DNA from: Prosopocoilus inquinatus
Lineage: Eukaryota; Arthropoda; Insecta; Coleoptera; Lucanidae
Reading direction: 5' to 3'
Length of the DNA stretch: 64,000 nt
Assembly: GCA_036172665.1 (NCBI GenBank)
Contig: CM069876.1
Coordinates: 37,417,001-37,481,000, forward strand
Position 1 is the stretch's first letter, and every line of letters begins with the position of its first letter. The position numbers and the translations under genes were made by a program. This document shows positions 24,833 through 36,142 of the stretch, piece after piece. The notes below the pieces were generated by a model. It had not been told where the DNA came from, did not search any database, and was given only the letters and a program-made list of their open reading frames with translations.

Positions 24833-25305
24833 GTTTATTATTAGGTATTAAAATGTTTATCTGCTAATAAATAAACGACAACACACAAGAAAAAAAAAAT
24901 GGTGAACAGATCCGGTTTTGTTTGAGAGTAGTTCCTCCCACGTGCCATTCGAGAGACCACGTCGATTTGCAACTTAGTTTCGCTTTGTCCTTGTAACAAA
25001 CTATACCTGGACGGATTTTAATTAAACAATCGATCCGTTCGAGTACTATGAAGGGGTTACGAGGGCCCCTGTCATCTCTTGAAAGTGAAACTGTTGTACT
25101 ACTCATCAGATTGCAGGTGCGGCCCCGAAACTGAAGACGACGTGCTGCTTGTTTTGTTTTGTTTTGTTTTGGCTAAGTGGTGTTTTGCATTGTTCCAGAG
25201 TCCAGTCACCGGAGTGAGTCGGGCTCCGGGTATTGGCAGCTTCAATTGGATCGTGACTTAGTGGAAACAATCTCTGCTATCTACCCGGAGTGGTTTAAGA
25301 ACAAC

Positions 25306-25405
25306 ATGGCAGAGGGCGGCCCACCCTCCACTCCCCGGGCCTCACCGCCCAAAGCGGTGGTAGATACGTCTCCACTCCTCAATTCTCTAGAACAGAACAA
25401 AGAAT
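25306..25405 (+). CDS. Mrtf: Mrtf, first recognised coding exon
   Basis: Reads MAEGGPPSTPRASPPKAVVD and on to NKE, then splits a Ser codon at the donor AGAAT|GTAAGT. Joining to 26932 keeps the frame. The frame stays open upstream to about 25177, and a good 3' splice site (TTGTTCCAG at 25190-25198) lies before it. So the exon may really start at 25199 and add up to about 35 N-terminal residues (ending PEWFKNN), or 25199-25305 may be 5' untranslated. The ATG at 25306 is my choice because the following peptide is Pro-rich and leads into RPEL1; earlier alternative promoters and exons are likely for this gene family. Confidence 0.75.
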
Positions 25406-26931
25406 GTAAGTAATATTCTTGATACCCTTTGACGTAATCGGGGGGAAGTCAAGTCAAACTCGTTTCCGACGTCCACGCAATTTTTTTTTCTTTCGTCCTT
25501 CGTCGTCCTTTGCACCTGTCAATAGAAAATAAAGAAAAATGATTTTCATTTTATATTTTAACTTAACTCATTTACATTTTTGGTCAGTTTTGGTTTGCAG
25601 AAATGGCAGTATTTGCTGCACATATCAAATTATCAGTCATAAACTTGTTGGCTTTGATAAATGCGCAACGTCTCAAGCTGCCCGATACGAATAGCGCTCG
25701 ATTGACACGTTTTGTGATTGAGCGTTCCGCAATTAATTATTACGATCAAGACTCCCGAGATATTAGTGAGTTCGATTACAAAATAATTTCAGTATTTCTT
25801 TATTAAATAAATTACGCAAAGTAATAGGCAACTCGTATAATAATAATAATAAAACAGCTTCGGCTTGTGTACCCAATTCTGACCATATGGACATCTCCAA
25901 AGGGATGCAAACGGTGCAAGAGTTTCCTTTCCTTATAAAATTCAAATTAAACGTAAATCAAGGTGATTATAAAACTTCTACTTAAGATTACCTGATACGA
26001 AGCGTTCCCCTTTTTATTTTATCACAGAGGATACAGTTTCAACCGCGATAAAAAAAGAGGAAGAAAACCAGAAATTTAATAGATTTAAAAGAAGTGTTAA
26101 GTTCTGCGCACGTATAAAGACGTTCAGTGATACAAGACATCCAGTTATCTTGATGTTATCAGCGAAACACGATGACCATTATCATGACAGGTACCAACCC
26201 TATTGTTTACGAATCATCACGACAATTATTTGCTTTACAACAAATATTACGTGACTGGGTGTGTGTGCAGTTTTCCGATTGCAATTAAAATCGAAAATCA
26301 CTGCGATTAAGTCGACTTACATATTGGAATCGACCCTCTCCGTTACAGGGTTGTGTAATATTGAAGAGCTTAAATTATTCAAGCAAGTGCAACAAGTTCA
26401 GGTGCTTGTACCCTTGCAACCTTTCCTTTCAAAAGGCACCAGAGCACGTCCTTTATACTCGCTCTCCTAATTGTTTCTGTTACGTTTCTTTAATGAGTAC
26501 TAAGAGCCACCCGTGTATAGCCAATTAATGACAAAAATAGCCCAGCTCAGCTGGCAAACGTCTGCGATAACTTAATTGAATAAAATTAAATGCAAAAGAA
26601 GTTACGTGGCCTTTGCTTGCTACTTACTTACTTGCAGACACTCACACGTGTCTTGATATCACACCTAACGGCGAATGCCAAGTTGCTGCTCAGGGGAATA
26701 ACGGAAGTAATCCCGCGCCGATCTTTTTTTTTGTATACACAATGTATCCGCGCGGGGTATAATCATAATCACATAATCAAGGAGGCAACGAATATTTTAT
26801 TAGACGTGTGTGTTGACCCCGCGTAGGTCAGTATCGGAAATCACACGCTCTTCCGCAAACGTGTATCGACTGCCTCATTCCCTAACGGAATGTACCTCCT
26901 ATCATCACTCACGCTGATTTTACTGTTGCAG
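25406..26931 (+). other. Mrtf: Mrtf intron (1526 bp)
   Basis: GTAAGT donor and TTACTGTTGCAG acceptor. The interior has no supported gene; short ORFs at 25603-25806, 26261-26470 and 26590-26826 have no motif and are ignored. Confidence 0.85.
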
Positions 26932-26997
26932 CCCTCAAGGTGAAGCTGATGTTACGGCGACCCCTGGATCAGCTGGTCGCCCAGGGAATCATGCCCC
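26932..26997 (+). CDS. Mrtf: Mrtf, second coding exon (RPEL1)
   Basis: A 66-nt exon that encodes SLKVKLMLRRPLDQLVAQGI followed by MP. This is the first RPEL motif (consensus RPxxxEL; here RRPLDQLVAQGI), which in the MRTF family binds G-actin and hides the nuclear import signal. It is flanked by a CAG acceptor and a GTAAGT donor and continues into the large exon after a 64-bp intron, giving the family-typical GIMPPLKTPAA junction. Confidence 0.92.
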
Positions 26998-27061
26998 GTA
27001 AGTTTGATTCACCCTCCATACTCTCTCTCAATTTAAGTTTTAACCAAATGAATTTATTTAG

Positions 27062-29562
27062 CTTTGAAAACACCCGCCGCATACCATGGTCAACGCCGCC
27101 AGCTTGAGCGCGCGAAAACCGGGGACATGTTGAAGGCGAAGATCCAGCAAAGGCCCCCCAGGCAAGAGCTGGAAAGACGGCACATCCTCGAATCAGATCC
27201 TAGTCATGTAGATCCGAGTTTAGCTGAGAAACAGCGTATGCTGAAGAAAGCCCGCTTGGCCGATCAGCTCAACGACCAGCTCTCGCACAGGCCTGGCCCT
27301 CTGGAGTTGATCCAGAAAAACATCCTGCACACGGAAGAACCGATCGAGCACGCCGTGAAGGCAGGACGCATTCCGTACAAGGCCACCTGTGAAGGCCAGC
27401 TCAACAGACCGCAACACCCCAACAGCTACGTCAATCCTGAGGATGATTCTCAGAGCTCCGAGGACAACCTCGTAAGCCCAGGGCCTTCCGACGTCCTAGA
27501 AACAGCTGCTAAGTCTGCTGGAATTGTTGTTTCACTGATTCCCGCAACAGAGGGCACCGTGGTCGTTTCCACGGCAACGCCAGTGCTAAACAAAGACAAT
27601 AACGAGATAGTGTTTGCGCCGCTAATCCAACACAGTGCCGCCTCAAGCCCCGCCTCGTTAGTGTCATCCACCTCAACCCTAAGCCCCCTATCATCGATTG
27701 CCAGTCCCGTGCCTTCGATTATTTCTCAGCCGGCCACCCCAGCGCCACCACCTTTACCCACTTCGTTCACCCCAAGGCCCATCCATTCTCCCGCCAAGAG
27801 CGACGCCCCGGGCAAAGACAAAAACAGAAAAAAATCCAAATCCAAATCGGCGCCGAAGGCCCGCACGATAAAATTCCACGAGTACAAGGGACCGCCGAGT
27901 GCCCAGAAGAACTCCTCATCCAACAGCGGAACTTCCGGAGAATCCTCGTACGATTTACTCCTGCAACAACAGACTCTGCTCTTGCAGTTTCAGCTTCAGC
28001 TGCAACACAAATTCCCTCAGATCATACTTCCGGCGTCGCAGAAGAACTCCAATTCGGATAACTCCAATTCAAACAATAACAACCAACCATCACAGCAAAT
28101 GCCGAGCGCGGTGGATACCCCGACGCCGACTCGCCTAATCGGAAGGTTGGAGGACATGAAAGTCAGCGACCTAAAAGCCGAGCTGAAGCGCCGCAGCTTG
28201 CCCGTGTCGGGCTCAAAGCCTCAATTGATTGAGCGACTCAAACCGTTCACGGGGGCGACTGAGGCGAACAACCTTCACCAGATTGTAACCCCTCAAAACG
28301 ACGTCGCCCCTAATAATAACAATGTGGAGGAGATTCATTCTCCTTTTAAGAACGAACCTGGATCTCCGCAGACGACCATCGATGATGGTACGGAATACAT
28401 GGATATATCCAATCCGTTGAGTCCTCTTCCCCAACAAATTCATAGCCCGTGTGATAACCAACAAAAAACTCACATTCAACAAGCGAAAACCCAAGAAGAG
28501 ATAGTGCGCGAGCAGCAACGCCAAATCGAAGAGTTGCAGAGGGAGCTTACGCTTTCGCAGTTAAAGCTGCAAGTTGCGACGAGATCGGAGCCCAAAGTGC
28601 AATTGCTGGCGTTGCAGAAGCACCTGCAAGCAAAGCAGCAGCAGCAATTAGCCGACCAGATGCAGCAGTTGAAAGCGCTTAAAGCGCGCCAGGTTCAAGT
28701 CGATCAGGAACAGCAACGGATTCAGCAACAGCAGCACGTGGCTTTCCAAAACCAGAAAAACCTAGCGAATAGTTTGTTTTTGAACAGCGCTGACGCGACC
28801 ATTGTACTTAACCAGTTGGTCCAAGGAAACAACAATAAGAAGTTAATGAACGGCCACAGTCGCACGAGTTCCTTGCCAAACTTCCTGAATTCCTTGGTGA
28901 CTCCCGTGATAACCGCTCCCGAGATCAAAACGGAATTCGTGGATTTCAACGAAGATATCAAGCCCCCTCCTTTGTACGAAGAAGCAACCAAGCAGATTAA
29001 GAAGGAGAAAAGCAATGTGAAGAGCCAGATAGTGGATGATGTGCTGGAGATTTTAATCAAGAACGGAGAGTTGCCTCCGAGCGCCGCTCAAGACCCTACG
29101 ACGCCGGGATCGGCCGGAACCAGAAACGTCGAGCCTGTTTTTCCGCCGAATTCTGGCGGCCAGGTGGTTCACATGGATCCTAACAGTCCGGAAGCAGTTT
29201 TGGGGTTGGATCCGGCTGATTTCTTGGACGATACTTTGGAGAATATGGATATTAATCAGTTGGTTATGGAGTTGGGTGGTGGTGGTCAGCATTCTGGTGA
29301 AAGCAACGGCGTCCACAATAACCAAGAGCAGGATAACTTGCCCGTTCCTATGGACACTGATGATTGGTTGGAATCGTTACTGCCAAGTGATAATAACCAA
29401 AACGGAGTAACGCCAGCGCCTTTGGCTCCGCAAGAGCCGGATCTGGGGGGGTACGATCCGCTCTTGGCGATAGCGCAGGATCCCTTCGACCCCTTCTGCC
29501 TTGAAGATTTTCGCTCACCACCCGACATACACGCGTCACTCTCGTGGGATTATGCCGCGTAA
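27062..29562 (+). CDS. Mrtf: Myocardin-related transcription factor (MRTF/MKL), main coding exon
   Basis: Actin-regulated coactivator of serum response factor: G-actin binding to RPEL repeats retains it in the cytoplasm, and release lets it enter the nucleus and switch on cytoskeletal genes (family knowledge). Numbered on the 888-residue product: RPEL2 at about 77-99 (QQRPPRQELERRHIL), RPEL3 at about 122-144 (HRPGPLELIQKNIL), a basic region with RKKSKSKSAPKARTIKFHEY at about 311-330, a Gln/Leu-rich stretch, SAP domain at about 421-455 (MKVSDLKAELKRRSLPVSGS), coiled coil/leucine zipper at about 534-562 (EEIVREQQRQIEELQRELTL), further Gln-rich and acidic segments, and a C-terminus FCLEDFRSPPDIHASLSW. 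The stop is TAA at 29560. The 64-bp intron before it (26998-27061) has GTAAGT and TTATTTAG ends. The order and all domains match the family; no lesion seen. Confidence 0.96.
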
Positions 29563-30050
29563 CAGTGCGCGAGTGCCGCTTATTCCAGTGATGTGAGATT
29601 CCACTCGGTAAGAGATAGACATTCCACGTGCGGCCGCCAAGTTCGCCCTCGGGCGCGGGACCAGGGCGGCCTCCATCGGCCAGGGAACACATCAGCTACT
29701 TGTACATAGCCTAGAATTATACATATATATATATAATATATATCCTGTACAAATTGTTTTGTGACTAAGTCGCCTTTATTTGTTAAGTTAAAACTGAAGA
29801 AATGTTATTTGTTGACTATTTGTATTTAGGCAGCCGTTTTTTGCCAAGCTGCAACAGGAATGTCGCGCTGTTAGATTTGCCTATATGTATGAACAATGTA
29901 ATTGAGATGCCTTAATACGACATGTACACGTAACGCGTGCGTGTGTGTGGACATTCAACAGATACTGTTTGTGTACATTATTTTGCTAATTGCTATGTTT
30001 ATTTATGAACAGTACGTGGGTGAATAAAGCTTCGACCATAAAATAAACCA
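29563..30050 (+). terminator. Mrtf: Mrtf 3' untranslated region and polyadenylation signals
   Basis: AT-rich sequence after the stop codon with AATAAA at 30023-30028 and again at 30042-30047. Cleavage would be expected shortly after one of these. A short TATATATATATAATATATAT run lies at about 29721-29745. Confidence 0.7.
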
Positions 30051-30990
30051 TAATAATTTAATCTGCCTTGTTTTGTCTACCGCCCCAACCCCCCCAACTT
30101 CCATCTCGGAAAACTTAAAGATTCAACGACCGTTGTGACTTAAAAAGATTTAAAAAAAATAAGCGCGACGTGTATTCAGAGAAAACGGATGAGAGTTCAC
30201 TTTTGAAGGAACAATTTAAGTCGGCCCCTAATTTCCGTCTCCTTTGATGTTCTGCGCGTTTCGCGTTCTCTTATTAATAAATATTTGTTTAAAATCGCTG
30301 CGAAAGCAAGTAAATGGAGGTTTATCTGAGGAGAACTTGCGCTTTATACCCGGCAACAAAGCTGAAACTTCCCCATTATGGGAGTTAAGTTCAAGTTTTC
30401 CTTTTACCGACGGCAACGTTTACACTTTCTCAACGGATAATAATTGTCTTATTAGGCGACTAAGGTTGTTATTGTTATCCAAATGAGGGCTCTAATATCC
30501 TCGCACCCTTTTACAACAAACCTGCTTTCACGCTACAAATTTTTATATTAAATTATGTTACGCAAGTAAATTCTAATTATTTCGTAGCTATTTATTACTT
30601 CCTAGAATTTTGAAGTATTCCAGCGAGCAGAAATTATTTTACTGTAAAAATAATACTGCGGGTAACTGTATTTATTAAGTAATGAAAACAGTACAGAGCG
30701 TCGTCGAAATAATATGTGCAAGACTAAATATAATTGCGGTTTCGAATTAAAGCGGTCTAATCCGCTCCAAAGCTACGCCACGCCAGATCAGTTCATAACA
30801 GAATTGCTCTTGATCGGATTAGATGTGCTCCTTGAACGATGATTTCAACACCACACGGATCCCCTTCACAATGCTTTACTGCCTTACACTGTCCCTCGAT
30901 TTCATGTAAAAATTTTGCTTCATTTCATTGCAATCTGGTTCATTCGAACGTGCGAATTTCTTATCCCCGAACGAGCAAAAGGCATCCGAA
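30051..30990. other. Non-coding, nothing recognised
   Basis: Downstream of Mrtf. No supported gene or repeat. Confidence 0.45.
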
Positions 30991-31740
30991 TACGCCAGCA
31001 TGCTCGCTCTTTCTACGCTGATACAACACGATCTGGAGCTGCTCCGGGAAATCACACGAAAACAGCATAAGATGCAAGAGAAATCGCTGTTTATGTTGGT
31101 GCAATTCCGTCCGGTAAAAATCAAAGACGCTATCGTATAATTTGGTCCGGAAGCTATGTTTCTGGAGGCCATGTAATATGTTCATCTTCCCCTATCATAC
31201 GATTCTGATCACTATTGTTATGTTCTTATTTTCGCGTAATTTCTGGTAGAGCTTTTGTTGGCCTTCGTCTTGTGCGATTTGTTCATTCGACTGCCGCGTT
31301 GGTTTGTCCGTGTTTCCAGCCTTAAGTTTTCCCAATACAGTTACCGATCCACTTTTCTCTTCAACGAAATTTTGAGGCTTTCAAATCTTTCGTATATTTT
31401 TGGTTTCAGCAAATCGCGCTTTTAGTTTTCTTCCTGCCTTTTGTGTTTTTAAGTTGTTTAGAAACCTCGAGAAACTGGTTTCATGGGAGTCTCGCGCGAA
31501 CGCGTTTTGTGTGGTGAGTCAGTTTTACCAGAACGTGCATTAGAAACTGACGCTTCCTTTTGTGTGGTGAGAATTGATGACGTTCTTGATGGTATTGGAT
31601 TAGCTCCTGTAGAGGAATCAAGCTTTCCACATGGTTTGCGTAAGATCGTCATGTCCCTGCAAATTAAAACCCCGTCCTTCGCCGTTCGTTTTACGCTTCT
31701 TCTTTATGTTCGCGCCTGACGCTTGCGTTCAGGGTGAGAT
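30991..31740 (-). pseudogene. Possible degenerate coding fragment, unknown
   Basis: On the minus strand several short frames have protein-like, Lys/Arg-rich composition: 31652-31458 (MTILRKPCGKLDSSTG onward), a frame over about 31380-31200 (NFVEEKSGSVTVLGKL then KLYQKLRENK), and 31172-30876. They are separated by stops and frame changes, as in a decayed gene or transposon ORF. I recognise no family. Chance ORFs are the main alternative. Confidence 0.2.
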
Positions 31741-31786
31741 GATTTTCTTTCATTTTTTTTTAGATTTCATCGCGAATTTCTTTTTG

Positions 31787-31862
31787 CAAAATCTAGCTTC
31801 GAGTAGTGGGCCACTTTCTCCGTACGCAAAATCTAGCTTCAAGTGGTGGGCCACTTTCTTCC
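31787..31862. repeat. Short tandem duplication, about 40-bp unit
   Basis: CAAAATCTAGCTTC(G/A)AGT(A/G)G followed by TGGGCCACTTTCT(C/T)C occurs twice in tandem just left of the mariner copy 2 insertion. Confidence 0.8.
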
Positions 31863-31910
31863 CGCCACCTCATACAAGTCGACGGGAACCCGTTTTCGGC
31901 GAAGCTTATA

Positions 31911-33200
31911 CGTGGGCTGCTGAAAAATTTCTGGAATCTAGTAAGTCTAGAATTGTTAGCGTTTATCAACTGTCATATTTAAAAAAATTGACGTTTTTCG
32001 TCTATAATTCTATTGACAGTTCTTATCCAAGTGAACTAGTTTTGTTTGTACAGCATTTGAGAAAAATTAATTTTGTGTAAACATGGAAATCTCGCGGGAA
32101 AATTTCCGTGCCATGATTTTTTCCGATTTCAAATGTGATCTAACGCCGAAACAATGCCTCGATCGGCTTCATTTGGCTTTTGGAGATGAAGCACCATCAA
32201 AGAGCAGTGTTTATAATTGGTTTGTCGAATTCCAGCGTGGACGTACCTCTCTCAGTGACGAATTTCGTGAAGGTCGTCCATCAACATCTGTTGTTGCCAC
32301 TAATGTAGATGCTGTGCGTGAAATGCTTGAGCAAGATCGACACGTGACATACAGTGAGATTCAAGCATCCTTACGCATTGACATAAAAGCAATACACCAG
32401 ATTTTGCATGATCATTTGAACGTACGAAAGCTTTGCAGTCGTTGGATTCCACACAATTTAACAGAAACGCAAAAGCAGGGTCGTGTCAAATGGTGCGATG
32501 ATATGCTCAAGAAATTCAATGGGGGTCGTTCAAATTTAGTTTATAACATCGTTACTGGTAACGAAACGTGGATCTATTCGTACGAGCCAGAAAGTAAACA
32601 ACAATCTACCGTTTGGGTATTTCAAAATGAATCAAAACCAACAAGTTGTCCGTTCACGCAGTGCTGCGAAGCAAATGGATGCTTGTTTCTTTGGTTTAAC
32701 TGGACACGTAGCAACCGTGGCTTTAGAGGATCGTAAAACCGTGAATGCTGATTAGTATACTACAATTTGTTTGCCGGAAGTCATCGATCAAATAAGAAGA
32801 AACAATCGAAATCGACGAATTATTTTCCATCATGACAACGCCAGCTCTCACTCAGCCCGCCAAACAGTTGATATTTTGTCCAACAAAAATGTTGAAGTAA
32901 TGACTCATTGTCCATATTCACCTGATTTATCACCTAATGATTTCTTTTTGTTCCCAAATATCAAAAATAAAATGCGTGGTGAACGATTTTCGTCGGCTGA
33001 AGCAAAGGTTGAAACATTCCGGTCACTTGTTTTTTGAGGTACCATCTTTAGAGTGGAAAACGTGCTTTAGAAATTGGTTCGAGCGTATGCAAAAGTGTAT
33101 TGACGTCAAAGGCGAATACTTTGCAAAACAATGATACCGTTTACCGAATTTCATATGCGTTTTTTCATACCGTTTCCAGAAACTTTTCCAACAGCCCACG
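31911..33200 (+). mobile_element. mariner element, copy 2 (1290 bp, inactive)
   Basis: Terminal inverted repeats of about 27 bp (left CGTGGGCTGCTGAAAAATTT, right inward CGTGGGCTGTTGGAAAAGTT) flanked by TA at 31909-31910 and 33201-33202. Same family as 10544-11832, with complete terminal homology. Both point in the same direction. Confidence 0.94.
32083..33134 (+). pseudogene. mariner transposase, broken (copy 2)
   Basis: DD34D mariner transposase relic. The N-terminal HTH half is clean (MEISRENFRAMIFSDFKCDL; KSSVYNWFVEFQRGRTSLSD). The first catalytic Asp is changed to Asn (TGNETW where copy 1 has TGDETW). A two-base loss near 32643 relative to copy 1 shifts the frame. In the correct downstream frame a TGG has become TAG near 32753. 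The second Asp (HHDNASSH) and the third (SPNDFF, 34 residues later) are intact. A one-base gain near 33026 shifts the frame again before the C-terminal WFERMQKCIDVKGEYF. The lesions differ from those of copy 1. Confidence 0.92.
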
Positions 33201-33202
33201 TA

Positions 33203-33990
33203 TTTATTAATATAATATAACAGACGTACATTACTGTGGCACTACGCTTAAGGGATGTGTTGGTCTAACGACTTGATGACTGTTAAATCCATCTAAGACT
33301 CTGAGATTCAAATGTTTATTGTGCCATCACCCCACAATACCGGGTAGTGACGATAATCTGTTTGCAGATAATATTTTCGGCAATAAGGCATAACGACGTC
33401 GCCGACGGTCGGATCTATCTGAATTGCTCGTCTTTTTTAAGGCAAAATGCAACGACGGATGTCCGAATTCAGCGGAGATGGTCATGGGGAGAATGCTCTC
33501 TGCACAGGAAGCAGTTGGAAACAAAAGATACGGGCGCCAACTGGTAGTGGTCGATGCACCACCGTACTTTGGGAATTCACCACCAGGAGTGAATCTTGTA
33601 TACTTTCAGTTCAACCCTAAGTGACCCGTTACGTAAGGGGAGTCTTAACGTGTGTAAGAATAAAAAGTAAATTTCCTCGAATGGGTTCACGGTCTTCATT
33701 ACCAAAGAAATGTATAAATAAATAAAGCGACAGGATAACTAATGAAGGAGGGATGAACCGTGCCGTAAATAAGATTGCAGCAAGGCAAATAATCTTTGTT
33801 ACTGTCACAATCGCAAATTCTTTTTTGTTTTATTAATAAAGTAAAAGTGTAATGCCACGATGGCGTTTCCACCATCTTACGATCGCTTAAGAATATATTG
33901 CATGTCACGATTCCAGGCGAGTTGTTATGAGACGTTAAGATTTTATTGCATCGCCGCCGGTACCGTGTTGTGGGATATAGCCTCTGTTTC
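33203..33990. other. Non-coding, nothing recognised
   Basis: No supported gene. Ordinary mixed-composition sequence between two transposon insertions. Confidence 0.45.
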
Positions 33991-34134
33991 CTAGGATAGC
34001 GGCGTCGTAAAATAGCGGCCGTAAGTTGGTAAATGACGTCGCATAATATTTGGTTTCCAAGAAAACGGAAAACGTCACCGTCATTTAAAAATACGCAAAA
34101 GGTTTTTTAAACTCTTTTAGTGGCTCCTCGCTTT

Positions 34135-34270
34135 CTAAGGGCTGGTTTTTCAATCACAAGTTAACTTTAACCTTCAGTTTATTGCCATGGAAACAATTGT
34201 CTTCGTACTTGTTACCATGGAAATAAACCGAGAGTTAGCGTTAACCTGTGATTGAAAAACCGGGCCTTAG
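34135..34270. mobile_element. Foldback MITE (136 bp)
   Basis: Nearly the whole unit is one imperfect hairpin: CTAAGGGCTGGTTTTTCAAT at the left pairs with the right end, which reads inward CTAAGGCCCGGTTTTTCAAT. Pairing continues inward through CACA(A/G)GTTAAC and CAGTTTATTGCCATGG. No target duplication can be fixed. Confidence 0.82.
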
Positions 34271-34411
34271 TGTGAGTAACGCCAAATCCAGGTAGACGAT
34301 TACGAAATACGTAAAATACACATCCTTGCTTTTTCTTGCTTGCTTTACGCCAACGTACGTCATTTTTCAACGCTGCATGACGTCATCCATCGTCATATTA
34401 CGGCCATTATA

Positions 34412-36120
34412 CACGGTGGCCAGAAAAATGCGGACAAACGCCACGCAGGCCAAATCTTTGTTTAATTCTGAGTTGACAATCTTAATTGAAAAAAGTAGTA
34501 CAGTGCTTTCTTAAGTCACACGAGCAGCTTAAATTTGGCAACACCTAATCAGACAAGTACTGTGGTAGTAATCATTTTATTATTTACTATAAATCAGGTA
34601 AATACGCAAATTAGCAAGAATTTTATGTTAACATGGATACCAATTGTATTCAAATTTAAAGATAATATGAAAAAATTACAAGAACTGTTCAAATTGGTAG
34701 CCATCAGTTTCCAGACATAATTCCAATCTTCGAGGAAGCGAATTCAAAACGCGCTCCAACATATCCGGGGTGATTAATCGAACTGCCGCCGTAATTTTAT
34801 TAATTACATCCTCTTCGTTCACTGGAGGCGTTGCATAGACCTTTTCCTTTAAAAACCCCCAAACGAAAAAGTCCAGAGGATTAATATCGGGAGATCTTGC
34901 CGGCCATGCTATTGGACCGTTACGCCCTATCCACCGATTCGGAAAGTGTTCGTTTAACCAATCCCTAGAAATTCTGGCATTGTGAGCAGGGGCTCCGTCA
35001 TGCATCTACAACATGTTGGGTCTCAAATTCAGTGGAATATTATCCAGTACTTCTTCTAAAACGTTAACGTACTCAATTCCATTTAGACGATTTGGAAGAA
35101 ATATTGGTCCAACAACTCGGAGATTTAAAATCCCCAGCCAAACATTTACCGAAAATCTTCTCTGATGTCCAATTTCCCTTACTGCCTTGGGATTTTCGTC
35201 CGCCCAAAAATGAAAATTATGGCTATTAAAGACGCCATCTCTCGTAAACAAGCATTCGTCGCTCCAGAGAATATGCAATAAAAAGTTCGGCTCTTCTTGA
35301 ATCCTTTGTAAAATATTGTTACAAAACATTCTTCTGTGCACATTATCGTTCACATACAAAGGCTGCACTTTCCTTGCATGAAACGGATGCAACAAATTTT
35401 GAGATAGTTCCCGAGCTATTTGTCTTGTGCTGGACGTCGGATCTTCCTAAACAGCATCCAATATTTGCTCTTCTAATTGAACTGTTCGACGCTCTCTAGG
35501 TCTACCGCTGTTACGATAATTCGGTATAAAGGAGCCAGTTTCTCTAAGTCGCTGATCCATTCTACGGAACGTGTTGGTGGATGGATGTCGCCGTTGAGGA
35601 TACCGTATTTGATATTCTTCTTTTGCCAAGTTTGCATTTCCATTGCAAAATCCGAATACCATATACATGTCGGCGTATTCTCCAAAGGTAAACATTGTTC
35701 GGTACTAAGAACAGCACAAAATGTTTATCTTATTTCAAGAGCCAAATGTCACATGAGAAACGTCAAAAATTGACAACTACTTACTACTTTTAAACAAGCA
35801 GCCTTACAGTTCCACGTTGCCATATGTACTTTAATTTCAAAAAAGCCAATGAAGAAATGTTAAAAATGTAAACCATTGGTATTAATCGATTAGTTACATC
35901 AATGCATTTGAGATAATTCCATTTCTAAATTTCACCACAATGATTTTACATAGATAAATTTGACGAATTTTGCTAAATTTTAGCCGTACATCTTAAGGTT
36001 TGATGGTCTCGTGCGCCTTAAGGAAGGACCGCATAACTTTTTTGGATTAAGATTATCGCCTCAGAATTGAACAAAGAATCGTTCTACCTGGCGTTTGTCC
36101 GCATTTTTCTGGCCACCGTG
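34412..36120 (-). mobile_element. DD41D mariner-like element (1709 bp)
   Basis: Perfect 32-bp terminal inverted repeats (starting CACGGTGGCCAGAAAAATGC) flanked by TA at 34410-34411 and 36121-36122. It carries one minus-strand transposase frame interrupted only by two TAG codons. Perfect TIRs and an otherwise clean frame suggest a fairly young copy. Confidence 0.95.
34676..35695 (-). pseudogene. DD41D-type mariner-like transposase with two in-frame TAG codons
   Basis: About 340 codons in a single frame. The N-terminal helix-turn-helix region (ATG at 35695, MFTFGEYADMYMVFGFCNGN, then RRHPSTNTFRRMDQRLRETG) is followed by SGRPRERRT. The catalytic motifs are WSDECLF, MHDGAPAHN and NPLDFFVWGFLK; the second and third Asp are separated by 41 residues, which is the hallmark of the DD41D (rosa-like) group. 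The frame is cut by a TAG after ILDAV (about 35444-35446) and by another just before MHDGAPAH (35006-35008). No frameshift is seen. Both stops would kill the protein unless read through. The start is chosen at the first ATG upstream of the HTH. Confidence 0.93.
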
Positions 36121-36142
36121 TATTACGGCGCCGTTATCCTAG

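Larger units (their letters stand above)
33991..36142. repeat. Outer inverted repeat enclosing two transposons
   Basis: CTAGGATAGCGGCGTCGTAA at 33991-34010 is mirrored by the reverse complement of CTAGGATAACGGCGCCGTAA at 36123-36142 (18 of 20 match), with weaker pairing a few bases further out. This suggests an older TIR element that was later hit by the foldback at 34135 and the DD41D element at 34412, the latter landing 22 bp from the right end. No coding is left in it. Confidence 0.55.

Noticed and set aside
27220..29692. Antisense and alternative-frame ORFs over the Mrtf exon
   Set aside because: Shadows of the long, GC-richer Mrtf coding frame.
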